The position numbers and the translations under genes are program-made. Source: JAEMQF01 sp031396305 (GTDB taxonomy: Bacteria > Pseudomonadota > Gammaproteobacteria > Burkholderiales > Burkholderiaceae_C). Taken from it: a stretch of 15,952 nt of DNA. The notes under the pieces are model-generated. The model ran no database searches, had not been told where the DNA came from, and worked only from the letters and a program-made list of their open reading frames with translations. The stretch spans positions 1 to 15,952 of the forward strand of contig JANNKM010000428.1 in the NCBI GenBank assembly GCA_031396305.1. The letters run 5' to 3'. This document shows positions 13,211 through 15,952 of this stretch, piece by piece (position 1 is the stretch's first letter; each line of letters begins with the position of its first letter).

Positions 13211-14777
13211 GTTGCGTTCACTGGTGCTGGTGCTGGGCGACCAGCTCGATCACGAGTCCGCCGCCTTCGATGGCTTCGAGCCCCAACTCGACGCGGTATG
13301 GATGGCCGAGGTGGCCGAGGAGTCGACGCACGTGTGGTCGAGCCGGCCTCGCACCGCCATGTTCCTGGCGGCGATGCGGCACTTCGCGCTGGCGCTGCAA
13401 GCGGCCGATCGCCCGCTGCACTACACGCGCCTCGACGCACCCGGCAACCGCGGCAGTCTGGCCGCGCAACTGCAGGCCGACATCGAGCGCCTGTGGCCGA
13501 CCCGGCTGGTCATGACGGCGCCAGGCGACTGGCGCGTGCTGCAGGCCATCAAGGCGGTGGCCGAGGCCTGCGGCCTGCCGCTCGAGATCCGCGAGGACCG
13601 CCACTTCTTCGTCAGTGTGCGTGAGTTTGCGGCGCATGCGCGTAGCCGCAAGTCGCTGCGCATGGAGTACTTCTATCGCGAGCAACGCAAGCGCCATCGC
13701 GTGTTGATGGACCCGCAGAACGAGGACACACCGATCGGCGGCCAATGGAACTTCGATGCCGACAACCGCGAGGCTTTCGGTGTTGCCGGCCCGGGCGCGG
13801 TGCCGCCGCGCTGCACCTTCGAGCCCGATGCGGTGACGCGCGAGGTGATCGCACTCGTCGAGCAGAGGTTCCCGCAACATCCGGGCCGCCTCGACAGCTT
13901 CGCCTGGCCGGTGACGCGCGCGCAGGCGCTGCAATCCTTGCACGCCTTTGTCCAAGCGCGCCTGCCGTTGTTCGGCCGCTACCAGGATGCGATGTGGCCG
14001 GGCGACCCTTGGTTGTACCACGCACACCTGTCGGCCGCGCTCAACCTGAAACTGCTGAATCCGCGCGAGGTGGTGGCGGCGGCCGTGGCAGCCTACGACG
14101 CGGGCCATGCACCCCTGGCCAGCGTCGAGGGCTTCGTGCGCCAGATCCTCGGCTGGCGCGAATACGTGCGCGGCATCTACTGGACGCAGATGCCCGGCTA
14201 CCTGGAGCGCAACACGCTCGGTGCCGACGAGGACCTGCCGCACTGGTACTGGACCGGGGCCACCGACATGGCTTGCCTGCGCGATGCGATCGAGCAGACC
14301 TTGACGCACGGCTACGCCAACCACATCCAGCGCCTGATGGTCACGGGCCTGTACGCGCTGATGCTCGGCGTGCAGCCCAAGCAGGTGCATGCCTGGTACC
14401 TGGCGGTGTACGTCGATGCGGTGGAATGGGTCGAGCTGCCCAACACGCTGGGCATGAGCCAGTACGCCGACGGCGGGCTGATGGGCAGCAAGCCCTACGT
14501 TGCCACCGGCAAGTACATCGAGCGCATGAGCCCGCATTGCAAGGGCTGCCGCTACGACCCGGCGCAGCGCAGCGGCGACAGCGCCTGCCTCTTCACCACG
14601 CTGTACTGGGACTTCCTGATGCGCCATGAGGCAACGTTGGCGAAGAACCCCCGCATGGCGCTGCAGGTGAAGAACCTGGCGCGGATGAATGCCACGCAGC
14701 GGCAGGACGTGGTCGCGCGGGCGGCAGCGATCCGCCGCGGCGAGGTCGGCGAGCTCCGCGTGGTTCCCCATGGCTGA
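13203..14777 (+). CDS. Iron-sulfur bacterial cryptochrome/photolyase (FeS-BCP, PhrB class)
   Basis: A 524-residue flavoprotein of the family that repairs (6-4) UV photoproducts in light, known from Agrobacterium PhrB. The N-terminal Rossmann-like domain (LVLVLGDQLDH, VWMAEVAEESTHVWSSRPRTAMF) is followed by the helical FAD domain. That domain has LYHAHLSAALNLKLLNPREVV, QILGWREYVRGIYW, HGYANHIQRLMVTGLYALMLGV and WVELPNTLGMSQYADGG. Four cysteines at residues 358, 446, 449 and 462 reproduce the [4Fe-4S] ligands of PhrB (350, 438, 441, 454 from memory) with a constant shift of eight. The cluster site reads PHCKGCRYDP, and the C-terminal region contains LYWDFLMRH. The start is a GTG at 13203 inside the DUF2256 stop region. 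Codons are strongly G/C-ending. Its 3' end overlaps the next, broken frame by eight bases. Confidence 0.95.
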   Translation: MGELRSLVLVLGDQLDHESAAFDGFEPQLDAVWMAEVAEESTHVWSSRPRTAMFLAAMRHFALALQAADRPLHYTRLDAPGNRGSLAAQLQADIERLWPTRLVMTAPGDWRVLQAIKAVAEACGLPLEIREDRHFFVSVREFAAHARSRKSLRMEYFYREQRKRHRVLMDPQNEDTPIGGQWNFDADNREAFGVAGPGAVPPRCTFEPDAVTREVIALVEQRFPQHPGRLDSFAWPVTRAQALQSLHAFVQARLPLFGRYQDAMWPGDPWLYHAHLSAALNLKLLNPREVVAAAVAAYDAGHAPLASVEGFVRQILGWREYVRGIYWTQMPGYLERNTLGADEDLPHWYWTGATDMACLRDAIEQTLTHGYANHIQRLMVTGLYALMLGVQPKQVHAWYLAVYVDAVEWVELPNTLGMSQYADGGLMGSKPYVATGKYIERMSPHCKGCRYDPAQRSGDSACLFTTLYWDFLMRHEATLAKNPRMALQVKNLARMNATQRQDVVARAAAIRRGEVGELRVVPHG

Positions 14778-14851
14778 GCCCTTCCCGCCCACGCTGGCCG
14801 CGGCGCAGGCCCGCATCGCCGCGGTTCGGGCCGGCGGCCTATGCGCGCACG
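14770..14851 (+). pseudogene. Truncated, frameshifted remnant of a second FAD-binding photolyase-family gene
   Basis: An ATG at 14770 overlaps the photolyase stop by eight bases and opens MAEPFPPTLAAAQARIAAVR, resembling the start of the short FAD-binding photolyase/cryptochrome-family proteins (FPPTxxAAxxRLAAVxPxxYARTRN). After residue 20 the frame is wrong: removing one G from the GGG at 14828-14830 gives PAAYART, continuing the family pattern. Similarity ends at about 14851, so over 200 codons are missing. The open frame itself continues to 14910 without family character. The family assignment rests on about 27 residues recalled without a search, so it is moderate. In intact relatives the two photolyase-family genes may be neighbours. 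Confidence 0.5.
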
Positions 14852-14998
14852 GGCCGTCTTCTATGCGCAGAATTTGGAAACCCGCACCAGGCTTGGCGTG
14901 CAGGCCGTGATGATCGACCAGATGTGATCTCGATCCGGGAGCGGGCCGAGTCGATTGCCTGCACTGCTGGCCGACGCCGTCGCTGCGCCGTGGAATAG

Positions 14999-15024
14999 TC
15001 CGCCAAACGGGGGGTGGCGGATTT
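14999..15024 (+). terminator. Hairpin with short T-run before clpS
   Basis: TCCGCCA and TGGCGGA form a perfect seven-base stem around a nine-base loop that is mostly G, followed by TTTCCC. It could end transcription from the photolyase side just before the clpS promoter. The T-run is only three bases, so this is tentative. Confidence 0.4.
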
Positions 15025-15048
15025 CCCTAGGGATATGCGATGAATCGA

Positions 15049-15054
15049 TAGAAT
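15049..15054 (+). promoter_or_regulatory. Possible -10 box of clpS (TAGAAT)
   Basis: TAGAAT matches five of six consensus bases and ends six bases before the clpS ATG. A transcript from it would begin at or next to the ATG, that is, nearly leaderless. No convincing -35 hexamer is seen at normal spacing. Confidence 0.35.
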
Positions 15055-15060
15055 GGGTTC

Positions 15061-15417
15061 ATGCCGACCGACAAGCCGAACCCACCCGCGCCGACGCCAG
15101 CGCCGGTGCTGCCCGACGATGGGCAAGGGGCGGTTGTTGCCGAGCGACGTACTCAAAGAACCGAACCGCCGCGGATGTACCAGGTGGTGTTGCTGAACGA
15201 CGACTACACACCCATGGAGTTCGTCGTCATGGTTCTCCAGGAGTACTTCCAACGCGACCTCGAATCGGCCACACTCATCATGCTCAAGATCCATCACGAA
15301 GGGCGTGGTGTGTGTGGGGTCTATTCGAAAGACGTGGCGACAACGAAAGTTGAGTTGGTGCTGGCTGCCGCAAGGCGTGGGGGCCACCCGTTGCAATGCA
15401 TCCTGGAGGCCGCATGA
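15061..15417 (+). CDS. clpS: ATP-dependent Clp protease adaptor ClpS
   Basis: A 118-residue adaptor that binds proteins with N-terminal destabilising residues and passes them to ClpAP. After a proline-rich flexible tail (residues 1-38) comes the ClpS core: MYQVVLLNDDYTPMEFVVMV, with the Asn-Asp-Asp and Met of the N-degron pocket, the helix around YFQRDLESATLIML, IHHEGRGVCGVYSKDVATTKV and the end HPLQCILEAA. These fit the family closely. No Shine-Dalgarno sequence is seen before the ATG at 15061, and a -10-like box lies directly upstream, so translation may be leaderless. The stop overlaps the clpA start (ATGA), a typical coupled pair. Confidence 0.96.
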   Translation: MPTDKPNPPAPTPAPVLPDDGQGAVVAERRTQRTEPPRMYQVVLLNDDYTPMEFVVMVLQEYFQRDLESATLIMLKIHHEGRGVCGVYSKDVATTKVELVLAAARRGGHPLQCILEAA

Positions 15418-15952
15418 TTGCGCAAGAATTGGAAGTCAGTCTGCACATGGCGTTTGTCGAGGCGCGCCAGCAGCGGCACGAATTCATCACGGTCGAGCAC
15501 TTGCTGATGGCGTTGCTCGACAACCCGTCGGCCGCCGAGGTTCTGCGCGCCTGTTCGGCCAACATTGACGACTTGCGCAAGAGCCTGTCGGGGTTCATCA
15601 AGGAAAACACGCCCACGGTGGCGGGTTCCGACGAAGTGGACACGCAGCCGACTCTCGGCTTCCAGCGCGTGATCCAGCGCGCAATCATGCATGTTCAGTC
15701 TACCGGTAGCGGCAAGAAGGAAGTGACCGGCGCAAACGTTCTGGTGGCGATCTTCGGCGAAAAGGACTCGCACGCCGTCTATTACCTCCACCAGCAGGGG
15801 GTGACGAGGTTGGACGTGGTCAATTTCATTGCCCACGGCATCAAGAAGACCGACCCGCCCGAGCAACCGAAGTCGAACGAAAGTTCCGGCAACGAAGGCG
15901 AGAAAGAAGAAGGCGAGTCGAAGGGCTCACCTCTGGACCAGTTCACCCAGAA
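15414..15952 (+). CDS. clpA: ATP-dependent Clp protease ATP-binding subunit ClpA (5' part; continues beyond window)
   Basis: The first 179 residues of the AAA+ unfoldase that works with ClpP. The N-domain is complete: MIAQELEVSLHMAFVEARQQ, RHEFITVEHLLMALLDNPSA and LRACSANIDDLRKSLSGFI form the first half of the double four-helix bundle. QPTLGFQRVIQRAIMHVQSTG and VTGANVLVAIFGEKDSHAVYYLHQQGVTRLDVVNFIAHGI form the second. The N-domain is where ClpS docks. It is followed by a charged, flexible linker rich in Glu, Lys and Ser. The window ends at SPLDQFTQ, where the first ATPase domain would begin, so the Walker motifs are not seen. It starts four bases into the clpS stop overlap. Confidence 0.97.
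   Translation, partial: MIAQELEVSLHMAFVEARQQRHEFITVEHLLMALLDNPSAAEVLRACSANIDDLRKSLSGFIKENTPTVAGSDEVDTQPTLGFQRVIQRAIMHVQSTGSGKKEVTGANVLVAIFGEKDSHAVYYLHQQGVTRLDVVNFIAHGIKKTDPPEQPKSNESSGNEGEKEEGESKGSPLDQFTQ

Larger units (their letters stand above)
14852..15060 (+). other. Gene-poor stretch before clpS
   Basis: I see no convincing gene here. A short frame at 14841-14927 reads MRARAVFYAQNLETRTRLGV and on to a TGA; it might be the tail of a gene lost in the event that truncated the photolyase remnant, but I do not recognise it. The remainder holds a hairpin at 14999-15021 and a -10-like TAGAAT directly before clpS. Confidence 0.4.

Noticed and set aside
13218..14816. 532-codon minus-strand open frame antisense to the photolyase
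   Set aside because: Its translation is His/Arg/Gln-rich and without family motifs; it exists because G/C-ending codons of the true gene leave the opposite strand free of stops.
1..15952. CRISPR arrays, tRNA, rRNA or insertion sequences
   Set aside because: No regularly spaced repeats, no tRNA-like cloverleaf arms and no transposase motifs were noticed on either strand by reading.

Overview
The window comes from a GC-rich Gram-negative chromosome, most likely a betaproteobacterium of the order Burkholderiales (Rubrivivax/Leptothrix/Methylibium-like). This is inferred from the protein sequences, from the lipid A/Kdo gene order (exbB-exbD-lpxK-ycaR-kdsB-adk) and from a HiPIP gene. Nearly all of it is ordinary chromosomal coding sequence. 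No rRNA, tRNA, insertion sequence, CRISPR array or prophage gene was seen.

Layout. (1) 1-3511, plus strand: a TonB energy-transduction operon holding the end of tonB, exbB, two consecutive exbD genes and a periplasmic TPR-type protein. The first 51 codons of the TPR protein are largely made of a palindromic, REP-like repeat. (2) 8266-3547, minus strand: exbB, exbD, lpxK, ycaR, kdsB, adk and a short-chain dehydrogenase, a compact lipid A/Kdo envelope cluster led by a second ExbB/ExbD motor pair. (3) 8267-8640: a noncoding divergent region carrying one perfect DnaA-box sequence. It is followed by xseA (plus), the large subunit of exonuclease VII. (4) 10052-11214, minus: a PuuD-type membrane protein without a cytochrome domain, and an exported DUF192 protein. 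(5) 11239-12492, plus: icd (NADP-isocitrate dehydrogenase), with a candidate terminator. (6) 12703-14777, plus: a Tat-exported HiPIP, a small four-cysteine DUF2256 protein and an iron-sulfur bacterial cryptochrome/photolyase (PhrB class). They are followed by a frameshifted, truncated remnant that looks like the start of a second FAD-binding photolyase-family gene. (7) 15061-15952, plus: clpS and the beginning of clpA, overlapping by four bases.

How the genes work together. TonB-ExbB-ExbD couples the proton motive force to outer-membrane receptors. The second ExbBD pair sits with LpxK and KdsB, which make lipid A and activate Kdo for LPS. DUF2256 and photolyase are translationally coupled and may form a light/DNA-repair unit. 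ClpS is the N-degron adaptor for ClpA. The most unusual stretch is 12.6-15.0 kb, where a photolyase/HiPIP block lies between icd and clpS and ends in gene debris. I see no convincing wholly new system. The best candidates for a second look are this block with its broken second photolyase, the repeat inside the TPR gene, and the solitary PuuD-like protein.
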